This document shows positions 1 through 9,676 of a stretch of DNA of 40,648 bases, in pieces. The notes below the pieces were generated by a model. The model did not search any database. It saw only the letters and a list, made by a program, of their open reading frames with translations, and was not told where the DNA came from. Numbering within the stretch: the first letter of the stretch is position 1; each line of letters starts with the position of its first letter. The DNA lies in assembly GCA_937139605.1 (NCBI GenBank), contig CAKZQG010000015.1, positions 1-40,648 on the forward strand, read 5' to 3'. Origin of the DNA: an uncultured bacterium. GTDB lineage: Bacteria > DRYD01. Position numbers and translations under genes: made by a program.

Positions 1-393
1 CAAAATTTTTTATAAAATATACCATAATTTATCTAATATAATATACAATAAATATAATTAAACCCTTGATAATACTATTAAAAACACTATTATAATAAAA
101 ACCCCTAATTTTTATTTTACATTTTTTTAACATATTTTTAATATATTTTTTACGATTTTAACATCCTAAAATTACAAAAAATAATATAAAAAAATTTTAT
201 AAAAAATAAAAACCATTACACTCAATAAAACATAAACTTATAGCTAAAAAACAATAAAGCCTAAAAATTAATTAAAATAGTATTAGACAAATCAAAAAAA
301 TAGCACCTTAGAAAACTACTAAACTATATTTAATTAACTTCTACAAAATTTAATAGCTATTTTTTATATATTAGTATTATATTTATTTTATAA
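1..393. other. AT-rich intergenic stretch, no gene seen
   Basis: No convincing reading frame or RNA gene is visible. The stretch lies downstream of the minus-strand EF-G-like gene. A 10-bp inverted repeat, AAAAAATAGC at 295-304 and GCTATTTTTT at 356-365, could let the EF-G-like transcript fold just past its stop. The loop of about 51 nt is too long for a canonical intrinsic terminator, so this is only a possible transcript end. Confidence 0.5.
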
Positions 394-2448
394 TTAAGAA
401 GAAACTTCAGTTTGTTGTTGTTTTTTAGTTTCATTTATAACTAAAGTAGCTATATGAGATGGAGCTTCTTCATAATGAGATAATTTTAAAGTATAAGTAG
501 CTTTACCTTGGGTAGCAGATTTTAATTCAACAGCAAAATCCCTTATTTCCATCCAAGGTACTTGTGCTTTTATTAATTGCCATCCCTTCCTATAACTTGC
601 TTCCATCCCCATTATCCTTGCTCTCTTAGTATTAAGCAATCCCATAACATCACCTAAGAAACTATCTGGAGTAAATACTTCCATCTCCATAATAGGCTCT
701 AGTAATATAGGATTAGCTTTAGACATAGCTTCTCTAAAAGCCATAGCTCCAGCTATCTGGAATGCCAAATCGCTGGAATCAACCTCATGATACTTTCCAT
801 CAAATAAAATAACCCTAACATCTACCACTTTATTACCAGATAATATTCCTTCTTCCATAGCATTTCTAATACCTTTTTCAACAGATGGAATAAAGTTCTT
901 AGGTATAGCTCCACCAAATATTTTATCAACAAATTCAAAGCCCTGTCCCCTTGGCAAAGGTTCAATTTCAATATGAGCTACTCCATATTGGCCCCTTCCA
1001 CCAGATTGCTTTATATACTTACCTAAAGCTTGAGCTTTACCCTTTATAGTTTCTAAATATGGGATCTTTCTAGGCTGCAAATCTATATTAACTTTATACC
1101 TATTTTTTAATTTAGATATAATATAATCTAAATGAACATCTCCAACAGTAGATATAACAAATTGTTTAACATCATGATCTCTAAAAGCCTTAAAAGTAGG
1201 ATCTTCTTCTAAGATTCTAGTAATAGCAGAAGATAATTTTTCTTCATCAGCCTTAGTTTTAGGTTCTAAACCTTTTTCATATAAAGGTTCCGGGTACTCA
1301 ATCTTAGTTAATTTAACAGGATTTTCTACAGCACTTAAAACATCCCCAGATAAAGTCTTTTCTAATTTATAAACAGCACAGATATCCCCACTTAAACACT
1401 CATTTATAGGATTATGTTGATCAACAATAACCTCAACTAAAGTACTTACTTTCTCTTTTTCATTTTTATAAACATTTAAAACGGTAGAATCTTTAACTAA
1501 TTTACCAGTAAAAACCCTAATAAAAGAAACTCTACCTTTATAGGGATCAGAAATAGTTTTAAATACCAATGCACTAAAAACATTTTTATCGACAACATTC
1601 CCATCTACATCCTTAATAACTCTTTCATCAGAATTAATTAATATCTTTTCTAAATAATTATTTAATAATTTAACAGATGGTAAAACTTTAGCACTTATAG
1701 TAAATAAAGGATATAACAATCTTTGATTATAAGCATCTTTTAAACCTTTTATTATTTGATTAAAATCTAATTCCCCATGTTCTAAATAATGATTTAATAA
1801 CTCTTCATTAGTTTCAGCAACACTCTCTGAAATCTTTTCATAATAAGAATTAACTAAAGAAACTAAATCCGACGGAATTTCTGTTTCTTTTAATTCATCA
1901 TTATTAAAAGCAAAAGCCTTTTTATTTAAAACATCAATTACTCCCTTAAAAACATTAGACTCATATATAGGAACTACTAAAGGAATAATTCTATTAGAAA
2001 AATTCTCCGCTAATTGATTTACAATATTTTCAAAATTAAGATTTTCTTTATCATAATGATTAACGATAAAAAGGATGGGTAAATTAGTTTTTTCAGTAGA
2101 AATGAACCAAGATCTTTCAGTTCCTACTTCTATAGGATTAGAAGCATTTATGACTATAGCTAAATTATCAGAAGCAAAAACTCCTCCTAAAATTTCTCCA
2201 ATAAAATCCCCAAAACCAGGAGTATCTATTAAATTTAGTTTATAATTTTTAGTTTTAATAGGAAAAACTTTAGTTAAAGTAGTGGTTTTTCTTTTTTTCT
2301 CCTCTTCATCTACATCCATCAAACCTGGAGTTCCAAAAGAATTTGGTAAATCTTGTTTATTAGTTTTATTTATATAAGCTAAAGATTCTATAATAGAAGA
2401 TTTTCCACTAGCAGTATGTCCTAATAAGGTTAAATTCTTTATAACCAT
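394..2448 (-). CDS. EF-G-like translational GTPase (EF-G paralogue)
   Basis: This 684-residue protein has the full EF-G domain plan: a GTPase domain, domain II, and a C-terminal half with the domain III-V signatures, including a GGRGQYGVAH stretch. The P-loop is GHTASGKS (10-17) and G3 is DTPG (75-78). The G4 motif reads NHYD (130-133) instead of NKxD. The P-loop differs from the GHVDHGKT of canonical translocase EF-G, which points to the EF-G-like paralogue family found beside a true FusA in many bacteria. Its precise role is unsettled; ribosome-associated GTP hydrolysis is the family expectation. The ATG is preceded by a good AGGAGG. No ribosomal protein genes or tuf flank it, which also argues against the str-operon fusA. 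It is the last gene visible of the leftmost minus-strand run. Confidence 0.88.
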   Translation of the reverse strand: MVIKNLTLLGHTASGKSSIIESLAYINKTNKQDLPNSFGTPGLMDVDEEEKKRKTTTLTKVFPIKTKNYKLNLIDTPGFGDFIGEILGGVFASDNLAIVINASNPIEVGTERSWFISTEKTNLPILFIVNHYDKENLNFENIVNQLAENFSNRIIPLVVPIYESNVFKGVIDVLNKKAFAFNNDELKETEIPSDLVSLVNSYYEKISESVAETNEELLNHYLEHGELDFNQIIKGLKDAYNQRLLYPLFTISAKVLPSVKLLNNYLEKILINSDERVIKDVDGNVVDKNVFSALVFKTISDPYKGRVSFIRVFTGKLVKDSTVLNVYKNEKEKVSTLVEVIVDQHNPINECLSGDICAVYKLEKTLSGDVLSAVENPVKLTKIEYPEPLYEKGLEPKTKADEEKLSSAITRILEEDPTFKAFRDHDVKQFVISTVGDVHLDYIISKLKNRYKVNIDLQPRKIPYLETIKGKAQALGKYIKQSGGRGQYGVAHIEIEPLPRGQGFEFVDKIFGGAIPKNFIPSVEKGIRNAMEEGILSGNKVVDVRVILFDGKYHEVDSSDLAFQIAGAMAFREAMSKANPILLEPIMEMEVFTPDSFLGDVMGLLNTKRARIMGMEASYRKGWQLIKAQVPWMEIRDFAVELKSATQGKATYTLKLSHYEEAPSHIATLVINETKKQQQTEVSS

Positions 2449-2514
2449 AGTTTTCTTTCCTCCTAGTTTTTTGTTTAATAAAAATTTATTTAATAAAAAA
2501 GTTATAAAAAATTA

Positions 2515-2685
2515 CTAGATTTCGGCATATTCTCGCGGGATTTTTTTACCAGCTCTTAAAGCACACTCTCTATGCCATTTTTTTCCTCCTATTTTAACAA
2601 ATCTTCCACCCTCAATTAATCCCCTACAAAATCTACATTTAGCAGGCCCTGGTTTTTTGGTACTCATCTTTTTCTTACCACCCAT
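2515..2685 (-). CDS. 56-residue LIM-like zinc-finger protein
   Basis: This small gene lies between the YvcK-like and EF-G-like genes. It begins at an ATG seven bases after a strong AAGGAGG and ends in TAG. The product is basic and carries C17-x2-C20-x17-H38-x2-C41, with a Trp directly before the histidine (KKWHREC). This spacing matches one zinc site of a LIM or treble-clef finger. The N-terminus is Lys/Gly-rich (MGGKKKMSTKK), suggesting nucleic-acid or ribosome contact, but that is inference. I do not recognise a named family. The perfect ribosome binding site and the intact zinc ligands make a real gene likely. Confidence 0.75.
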   Translation of the reverse strand: MGGKKKMSTKKPGPAKCRFCRGLIEGGRFVKIGGKKWHRECALRAGKKIPREYAEI

Positions 2686-2767
2686 AAATACTACCTCCTT
2701 ATTATAATATAAACTATTATCATATTATTTATATTTTATAATTCTATATAAAACAACTCTTAACCTT

Positions 2768-3940
2768 TTAAAAATAATGAGAATATATTTTTTTTATAGC
2801 ATTCGCAATTTTCAAAGGATCATGTCTTATAAAATTATCATCATCAGCTAAAAAATCATCATAAATTAAAATTATATTATTCTCTTCTAAATATTCTTTA
2901 GATAAATCATTTTCTATAGGTTTATAAAATTTATCCTTATAAATATACTTATTTAAAATCTGTTCTTTTATAGGCTTACTATTAAATAATACATAATTAA
3001 AAAATAAACCATATTTTTTAAGGATTTCTAAATATATAGATAATTTAGTTTCTTTAATTTCATTAGGTTGATTCATAATATTAGCTATATAAATTTTAAT
3101 AGCTTTGGATTTTTTATAAGCGTTTAAAATAGGATTTAATAAAAAATTAGGTAATATACTAGAATATAAACTGCCAGGGCCAACTATTATTATATCAGCA
3201 TTCAAAATATTCTCTATAGCTTGCTCATTAACATCATCATCAACTAAATCTTCTAAATATATCTCTTTAACATAAATCTCAGGATTGGAAGAAATAAAAT
3301 TATTAATATTAGTTTCCCCTTTAATAACTTGCTCATTAGATAGCTTAGCTACCAAAATTCCTCTTTTCTTAGCAGAAGGCAAAACTATCCCCCTGATCTT
3401 AAAAATACTATTAATATATTCTCCCATTAAACTAAGATTATTATTAGCTATCTTATATAGAGCTAATAATATAAAATTTCCCAAAGCATGCCCAGACAAC
3501 TCCCCCCTATCAAACCTATATTGTAATAATTTCTGTAAAATCTCGTTAGAAGATAAATTAGCTAAACAATTTCTTAAATCACCTACAGGCAAAATATCTT
3601 CATAAATTTTTAAGATTTTACCAGTAGATCCACCATCATCAGTAACAGTAGAAATAGAAACAATATAATCAAAATAATTTTTAATGCCCCTTAATATATT
3701 AGCAATCCCACTCCCCCCCCCTATAACCACTACCCTATTCTTTTTTATCAAAAAATTATCAACTATATATTCATTTAATTTTTCCTCTTCTTTAAAAAAC
3801 TTTAATAAAAAAAAATAAACCCAAAATAAATAAACAAAACTTAAAATAATAAAACCTAAAATAAAAATCCAAATAATACTTCCTAAGCTCTTATGATGAA
3901 AAAAGATAATAAAAAGAAAAGTAATAGCAAAAATAATCAC
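2768..3940 (-). CDS. yvcK: YvcK/CofD-like protein with membrane-anchored N-terminus
   Basis: Residues 70-390 form the YvcK (gluconeogenesis factor, CofD-like) fold, with GGGSG (74-78), TDDGGSTG (100-107) and GDLRNCL (120-126). Family members bind UDP-sugars and influence cell-wall precursor supply and carbon metabolism. The first 50 residues hold two hydrophobic segments, so this version is probably tethered to the membrane. The start is uncertain. The GTG at 3940 has no Shine-Dalgarno sequence. The frame is open upstream for about 19 more codons, including a basic KTRGLKR stretch that would suit the cytoplasmic side of the first helix. An AGGGG lies there, and an ATT at 3961 is a possible start, though its 13-nt spacing is long. 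The WhiA and RapZ genes that often accompany yvcK are not seen. Confidence 0.85.
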   Translation of the reverse strand: MIIFAITFLFIIFFHHKSLGSIIWIFILGFIILSFVYLFWVYFFLLKFFKEEEKLNEYIVDNFLIKKNRVVVIGGGSGIANILRGIKNYFDYIVSISTVTDDGGSTGKILKIYEDILPVGDLRNCLANLSSNEILQKLLQYRFDRGELSGHALGNFILLALYKIANNNLSLMGEYINSIFKIRGIVLPSAKKRGILVAKLSNEQVIKGETNINNFISSNPEIYVKEIYLEDLVDDDVNEQAIENILNADIIIVGPGSLYSSILPNFLLNPILNAYKKSKAIKIYIANIMNQPNEIKETKLSIYLEILKKYGLFFNYVLFNSKPIKEQILNKYIYKDKFYKPIENDLSKEYLEENNIILIYDDFLADDDNFIRHDPLKIANAIKKIYSHYF

Positions 3941-4033
3941 AAAAAAGAAAAAACCAAAAATATATCTTTTTAATCCCCTAGTTTTTAAAATTAAAAAAAA
4001 AACCTAAAAAAAGAATAAAAGATATTATACATA

Positions 4034-5029
4034 TTAAGAATAAATATTTTTCAATTGATTATAATTAACTGAATAAAGCGGTTCTTTATTTTGTAAAACT
4101 AGTAATAAATTATTAACAGCAATTTCAGCCATTTTTTCCCTTGTTTCGAAACTAGCACTACCTATATGAGGTAATAAAACTACATTATCTAATTTTAGTA
4201 ATTCTTCATTAACTTTAGGTTCAAATTCAAAAACATCTAAACCAGCAGAAAAAATTAAACCTTCTTTTAATGCTTTAACTAAATCATCTTCTTTAATAAC
4301 AGGTCCTCTAGCTGTATTTATTATTGTAGCTGTATTTTTCATTAACTTCAATTTTTCATAAGTTATTAAATGATAAGTTTCATTATTTAAAGGAGTATTA
4401 ATTGAAACTATATCAGATTCTCTAAGCAAATCATCTAAGGATTTATATTCTAGTTTCATATTATATTCTTTTAAAAAATATTCTTCTATATCAGGTTTAG
4501 GAGTTCTATTATAATAAATTACTTTCATATTAAATCCTTTAGCTCTTTTAGCAACTGCTTGCCCTATCCTACCTAATCCTATTATCCCCAAAGTTTTAGA
4601 ATGAACATCATAACCTAAAAATAAATTAGGATCCCAACCTTTAAATTTACCATCTCTTAAGAATTTATCAGCACTAATAATATGCCTCCTAGCAGCTAAT
4701 ATCAAAGCCCAAACTAAATCAGCACTAGTTTCTGTCAAAACCCCAGGAGTATTAGTAACTACTATACCCTTTAAAGTAGCGTATTCTACATCAATATTAT
4801 CAAAACCTACAGCATAATTACTTATAACTTTTAACCTTTTAGCTTTATCAATTACTTCCTTATCTATTTTATCAGTTAATAAACATAATAATCCATCTAC
4901 ATCTTTTATATTTTCTATCAAAAATTCCCTTGCTATTACTTCATCCTTATCCCATAAAATAACTTCATAATTATTTTGTAATAATTTATGATAATCTCCT
5001 GGTAGTTTTCTTGTTATCAAAACTTTCAT
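4034..5029 (-). CDS. gyaR: Glyoxylate/hydroxypyruvate reductase (D-2-hydroxyacid dehydrogenase)
   Basis: The 331-residue length is typical for D-isomer-specific 2-hydroxyacid dehydrogenases. The NAD(P)-binding GLGRIGQA motif starts at residue 151. The catalytic triad is visible as Arg241 (NTARGP), a Glu near 268-270 and His288 (LPHIGSA). The order and motifs resemble the GyaR glyoxylate reductases of Thermococcus and thermophilic bacteria, which reduce glyoxylate or hydroxypyruvate with NAD(P)H in the cytoplasm. Substrate choice cannot be read from sequence alone; D-glycerate dehydrogenase or a phosphoglycerate dehydrogenase without the ACT domain are alternatives. The ATG follows TTGGAGG at 8 nt. 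The gene lies 30 bp downstream of the TPR gene and is probably cotranscribed with it. Confidence 0.85.
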   Translation of the reverse strand: MKVLITRKLPGDYHKLLQNNYEVILWDKDEVIAREFLIENIKDVDGLLCLLTDKIDKEVIDKAKRLKVISNYAVGFDNIDVEYATLKGIVVTNTPGVLTETSADLVWALILAARRHIISADKFLRDGKFKGWDPNLFLGYDVHSKTLGIIGLGRIGQAVAKRAKGFNMKVIYYNRTPKPDIEEYFLKEYNMKLEYKSLDDLLRESDIVSINTPLNNETYHLITYEKLKLMKNTATIINTARGPVIKEDDLVKALKEGLIFSAGLDVFEFEPKVNEELLKLDNVVLLPHIGSASFETREKMAEIAVNNLLLVLQNKEPLYSVNYNQLKNIYS

Positions 5030-5059
5030 CTAAAATACCTCCAATCCTTAAATTTTATT

Positions 5060-8000
5060 CTAATTAACATAATCTTTTATAGAATTTATTATAATATTAT
5101 CTAAAAAACTAAGGAAATTAAACATAATTTTATTAGTTTCTTTGAAATTATTTAAAGTAATTTGAAAATATTTTTTATATTCATTTATTTTATTTAAACT
5201 TAAATACACTAAAGATAAAACAATTAAGAAAAAAGAAAAATAATAAATATTATTTTTAAATTTAGCCATTAATTCTTTTATTTTTATTAAAATTGCTTTA
5301 ATATCAAAAATATTGCTTTCTATATCAATAACAGCATTAAAAAACTCCTTTAAAGATAAATTTTGTTTAACAAATTCATCCCTTTTTTCTACAAATACAC
5401 TAAAATCAATACTATCAATTAATTCATCTAAATCTAACTTATTGTGTAATTTTAATAAATATATCATATAAAAAATATTAACTATAATAATATCATCCAA
5501 ATCACTTAGTTTTAATTTATCTATATTAGAAAGGTACAATTTAATAGTGTTTTTATCTATATCATCACTTAAAAACAGACTATTTAAAGATTTATCAAAA
5601 ATATTTTCTTTAGTAATATTAACTAATTCTTTTTCTATTATATCTTCTTGAACACTTATTGATATTTCGGTTGTATTTTGTTCTTCATAAGTTTCCATTA
5701 ATTCTTGTTCTTCGTCTTTTGTTATTTCTTGTGCTTCTATTATTTCATATTTTTTAGTATCTTCTTGTTTTTCTATTTCTTTTTGTTTTTCTATTTTCTC
5801 TTGATGTTCTATTTCTTTTTGAATCTCTGTTTCTTCTTGTTTATTTATATTCTCTTTTTCTTTACTAGATTCCTCTGTTTCTCTTGGCTTTTCTATCTGT
5901 ATTTGTTCTTCTATATTTTCTTGTTCTTTTATTTCTAATTTTTCTTGTGTTTTTATTTGCTCTTGAATCTCTTTTTTTTCTATTATTTCATTTTTATCCT
6001 GTATTTTCACTATCCTTTCCATCATTTCTTGCTTTTGTACATTTTGTGTTTGTATATTTTCTTGCTCTTCTAGTTCTACTTTATCTTGTATTTTTTTTTG
6101 CTCTTCTATTTGCTTTTCTATAATATTTTGGTTTCTTATTTTTTCTTCTACTTCTAAATTTTCTTCTATTTCCTTTTGATTTTTCAATCCTTCTTCAAAT
6201 GAATCTAAATCCAATTGAATATTATCAATATCCAATAATTGATTGTTATCTAATTGATAATCCACAAATTCTTTATTCTCGTTAAATTCCGTTAATTGTT
6301 GTTCAAGGTTTTCAAGGTTTTCAATGTTTTCAATTTGTTTAATTTGTTCAATTTGTGTTTCTAATTCTTTAGATTTTTCTTGAATAAGTATATTTTGTTC
6401 AATTTTGTTTTCTATTTTTTCTGTTTTTTCTTCTAAATTAGTTTGGATATAAGCTTCTTTCTTAAATAAAGAAGCATAAGTAATTTGAGCCTTAATTTTT
6501 AGTTCTTCAAAATCAGAAAATTCAGAATAATTATAAAGCTTCTTATCTATAAGATCTATTAAATTATCCAGATTTTTGTCTAATGCCCATATTTTGAATA
6601 AATTATAATAATAAATGAAATATTGGTAAATCTCCAATTTATCATATAAAATAGCTTTAATAATAATATTTTCTATTTTAGTATCATCATTTAAAGTTTC
6701 AATATATTTTAATACCTCTTCTATTTTCCCTTTTTTTATAAGATTTAAATAAGAAGTAATAGTAATAGAAATACCTTTGAAAAGATTTTCTAAAGTAAGT
6801 AGGAAGTTATTATAATTTTCACGTTCAGTTTTAATAGTAGCTAAAAGTTTCTGAGCTTCTATTAATAAGTTATTAGTTTTAGCTAATTTTATGAGTCTTT
6901 TAGCAATAACCTCAGCATCAACAAAATCCTCTGTTAAGTATAAATAATATGCTAATAAATAATTAATCCTATAGTTATCAGAAAACTTCCTACTTAATTC
7001 ATTTAAATACTTAATCAATTTATAAATACTAAAATATTTGGAATAAATTTTAGATAAATATACAACAGTTGAAATTAATTGATAATTATATTGGAATTTA
7101 AATTTATCTTCTATAATAATTTCAAAAGCTTTATCTAATAATCTAATAGCTTCGTTTTTATTTTCAAAAATAATAATATTAGCATAAAGAGCCATAGCTA
7201 AAGGATTAAATTCTAATATTAATTTTTCTAAATCTTCTTTTACTACTTCTTTTAATTCATCTAAATTAATTAAATTCTTTAATCTAATTAATTCTAAATA
7301 ACTCTCATAGAAAAAACTATCATAATATTTTTGGATATTATCTATAACTTCACGAGGCTTATTTTCTAAATCTAATATATCTATTTTATATCTTAAAAAA
7401 ACAGGGTAATTAAAATTAATAAATAAATCAATAAAATCTAATGCAATATCATTAATTTCATTTTCTATTAGTAATGGAATTATATCTTCAAAAATTTTAA
7501 TTATAACAGGATTCTTAAAATTAATAATATCTTTTTTATTAAAAATATAATCCTTAAAAACCAAAACAACATAAATAAAATTTAAATTTAATATTAATAA
7601 ATAAAATAAAATACTTCCACTTAATACATCTTTATTACCAAAGTTATTAATAACAAAATTTATAAACCCACTATTAAGATTTATATTATCATACTCTTTA
7701 ACAAATAAAAAACTAAATGTTTTTATTTTTTCTGTGATACTTATATACTTTCTTAAATAATCTTCAGATTTATATTCAACATATAAAGTAAATATTATTT
7801 TTAAATAAATCAATAGTAAATTAAATAAAATCAAATTAAAACGATTATTAATAATATCTTGACTATTTTGAATATTAGCTAAGATATCTAAAAACTGAAA
7901 ACCCACTTTAGAATTAAAATACTCATAAGCCTGTAAAGTATTAACTTCATATACTCTCTCAAGATACTCTATCTGTAATTCTAAACATATTTCTTTATTT

Positions 8001-9472
8001 TGATTACAATCAATAAAATTTAAAACCTTACTTAAAAAAGATAAATAAATTTCTCTGTCTTTATTCTTTATAAAAGTAATCAAATCAAAAAGATAATTTA
8101 TATCATTGTATAATTTATTTTCAAAAAATACATAAAACGCATTTTCATAATCCTTTTTTTCAAAATAAATAAATATTATTCGTTTAATAATCTCTACATC
8201 TTTTACTAAATTTTTAATAATATCCAAAAATTTTTCTGCTTTTTGTATTTGTCTTAGGTCAACGTAAATTTTAAATAAATCAACAATAATTTTAGTATCT
8301 TTTGAATTTAATTCAAAAGCTTTTTCTAAATAAAATAAAGCTTTTTCTTTATTATTAATTTTGATATAATTTAAGTACAATAAATAAAAAGCTTGCCAAT
8401 TATTATTTAATATTTTTACATAATTTTCTAAATTATATATAGCTTTTTCATAATTATCAATATTATAATAAAATTGGCCTAACATAAAATACACTTCAGG
8501 ATCAGCTATTTTATCAGTTATATTTTCTAAAATATCTATAGCTTTAGTATAATCATTAAAATAAGAATACAATTTAGCTAAAGAGTATTTAGCTTCTATA
8601 AAATTAGGATCTATTTCTAAAGCTTTTAAATACTGCTCAATGGCTAATTCAAAATTAAATTCTTTTTCTAAGGCCTTCCCTAAATAAAAATACGACCACT
8701 TAGAATTAGGATTACTATCTATTGAAATTTGTAGAGTTCTTATAGCCTGAGGAATTTTATCTAATTCTAAATATACTCTTGCTAAGGAATTTAAATACCT
8801 ACTATTATTAGGAGCTAATTCCACCGCTCTTTCTAAATTCTTTAAAGCCAAACCATAATTCCCCATATCTATATAAATTTCCCCCAATAACCAATAACTA
8901 TCAGGATAATAATTATTTATCAAAATTGATTTTTTTAAATAATTTATAGCATTTTCATAGTTATTTAATTCTTTATAAGATAAAGCCAAATAAATATAAA
9001 CCTCCCAATTATCAGGTTTTAATTCAATTATTTTTCTAAAGTAATTAATAGCAGATTCATAATTCTGGATATAAAATAAAATTCTACCCATTAAATACAA
9101 GTTCTCCAGATTATTAGGATTTATTTCTATTTGATCTTGAATTACTTTAATACTACCTTTAATTAGCTCATCTAAAATTTTTTCTATTTCATAATCAGAC
9201 TTAATTTTTAAAAATACTTTTTCATCAATAGTATAAGCTTTTTCTAAATACTTAAGACCTGTTTTGAATTCTCTATTATAAATAACAATAAAACCAATAA
9301 AGAACTGAGCTTGAGCAAAATAAGGATTAATCTTAACAGCGGTTTCTAAAGCCTTATAAGCTTGAGCAATATCCTTTATTGAAAAATAATAAGCACCTAA
9401 ATAAAACCAATGCTTAGGATTATTAGGCTCCAATTTAGTTAAAGCTTCTAGTTTTTTTAGATCTAAAGGCAT
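5060..9472 (-). CDS. Giant TPR-repeat protein with a long Glu/Gln/Lys coiled coil
   Basis: This is the largest protein here, at 1470 residues. The first 430 or so residues contain about eleven canonical 34-residue tetratricopeptide repeats with the usual A/G-Y/F-A-P pattern, often ending in xINPxN or xLxPxN. A long helical middle of weaker TPR-like repeats runs to about residue 1000. Residues about 1015-1280 are almost only Glu, Gln, Lys, Ile and Asn (for example EIEKQKEIEKQ) and should form a charged coil or disordered linker. A helical tail of about 190 residues ends in a short hydrophobic stretch (FSFFLIVLSLVYLSLN). No signal peptide and no catalytic domain is seen, so it is probably a scaffold. 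It starts at an ATG just downstream of SRP RNA. Function unknown. Confidence 0.85.
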   Translation of the reverse strand: MPLDLKKLEALTKLEPNNPKHWFYLGAYYFSIKDIAQAYKALETAVKINPYFAQAQFFIGFIVIYNREFKTGLKYLEKAYTIDEKVFLKIKSDYEIEKILDELIKGSIKVIQDQIEINPNNLENLYLMGRILFYIQNYESAINYFRKIIELKPDNWEVYIYLALSYKELNNYENAINYLKKSILINNYYPDSYWLLGEIYIDMGNYGLALKNLERAVELAPNNSRYLNSLARVYLELDKIPQAIRTLQISIDSNPNSKWSYFYLGKALEKEFNFELAIEQYLKALEIDPNFIEAKYSLAKLYSYFNDYTKAIDILENITDKIADPEVYFMLGQFYYNIDNYEKAIYNLENYVKILNNNWQAFYLLYLNYIKINNKEKALFYLEKAFELNSKDTKIIVDLFKIYVDLRQIQKAEKFLDIIKNLVKDVEIIKRIIFIYFEKKDYENAFYVFFENKLYNDINYLFDLITFIKNKDREIYLSFLSKVLNFIDCNQNKEICLELQIEYLERVYEVNTLQAYEYFNSKVGFQFLDILANIQNSQDIINNRFNLILFNLLLIYLKIIFTLYVEYKSEDYLRKYISITEKIKTFSFLFVKEYDNINLNSGFINFVINNFGNKDVLSGSILFYLLILNLNFIYVVLVFKDYIFNKKDIINFKNPVIIKIFEDIIPLLIENEINDIALDFIDLFINFNYPVFLRYKIDILDLENKPREVIDNIQKYYDSFFYESYLELIRLKNLINLDELKEVVKEDLEKLILEFNPLAMALYANIIIFENKNEAIRLLDKAFEIIIEDKFKFQYNYQLISTVVYLSKIYSKYFSIYKLIKYLNELSRKFSDNYRINYLLAYYLYLTEDFVDAEVIAKRLIKLAKTNNLLIEAQKLLATIKTERENYNNFLLTLENLFKGISITITSYLNLIKKGKIEEVLKYIETLNDDTKIENIIIKAILYDKLEIYQYFIYYYNLFKIWALDKNLDNLIDLIDKKLYNYSEFSDFEELKIKAQITYASLFKKEAYIQTNLEEKTEKIENKIEQNILIQEKSKELETQIEQIKQIENIENLENLEQQLTEFNENKEFVDYQLDNNQLLDIDNIQLDLDSFEEGLKNQKEIEENLEVEEKIRNQNIIEKQIEEQKKIQDKVELEEQENIQTQNVQKQEMMERIVKIQDKNEIIEKKEIQEQIKTQEKLEIKEQENIEEQIQIEKPRETEESSKEKENINKQEETEIQKEIEHQEKIEKQKEIEKQEDTKKYEIIEAQEITKDEEQELMETYEEQNTTEISISVQEDIIEKELVNITKENIFDKSLNSLFLSDDIDKNTIKLYLSNIDKLKLSDLDDIIIVNIFYMIYLLKLHNKLDLDELIDSIDFSVFVEKRDEFVKQNLSLKEFFNAVIDIESNIFDIKAILIKIKELMAKFKNNIYYFSFFLIVLSLVYLSLNKINEYKKYFQITLNNFKETNKIMFNFLSFLDNIIINSIKDYVN

Positions 9473-9506
9473 AAAACTGGAATCCTTATAAAAAGATATT
9501 GAATAA

Positions 9507-9603
9507 GAGGGTAGGGTTATGTTAGCGGTTTAGAGCTTACTTACCGTTGCTTCCTTCCGGACCTGGCGGGGTTCGTAAGATAAACCCTAACAGCCCTACC
9601 CTC
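9507..9603 (-). ncRNA. ffs: Signal recognition particle RNA (4.5S type)
   Basis: The minus strand carries the conserved SRP apical hairpin, with GCCAGGTCCGGAAGGAAGCA including the GGAA tetraloop and the Ffh-binding internal loop. The RNA ends are closed by a perfect 10-bp stem, GAGGGTAGGG at the 5' end and CCCTACCCTC at the 3' end, giving about 97 nt. This is the short bacterial form without an Alu domain. It guides Ffh to signal sequences at the membrane. It sits between tRNA-Arg and the TPR gene; transcription runs toward the TPR gene with no clear terminator between them. Confidence 0.93.
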
Positions 9604-9676
9604 TTTTTTATTATTATCCAAAAATTTCAAAAAACCTCTTTAAAAATTTATTTTTTTATTAAATTCTTATAATTAT

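Noticed and set aside
3285-3605. Plus-strand open frame of 106 codons
   Set aside because: Lies entirely antisense inside the well supported YvcK-like gene and shows no ribosome binding site or family motif.
5705-6123. Long Phe/Leu-rich plus-strand open frames
   Set aside because: They are antisense shadows of the Glu/Gln/Lys-rich coil of the TPR protein; no ribosome binding site and extreme composition.
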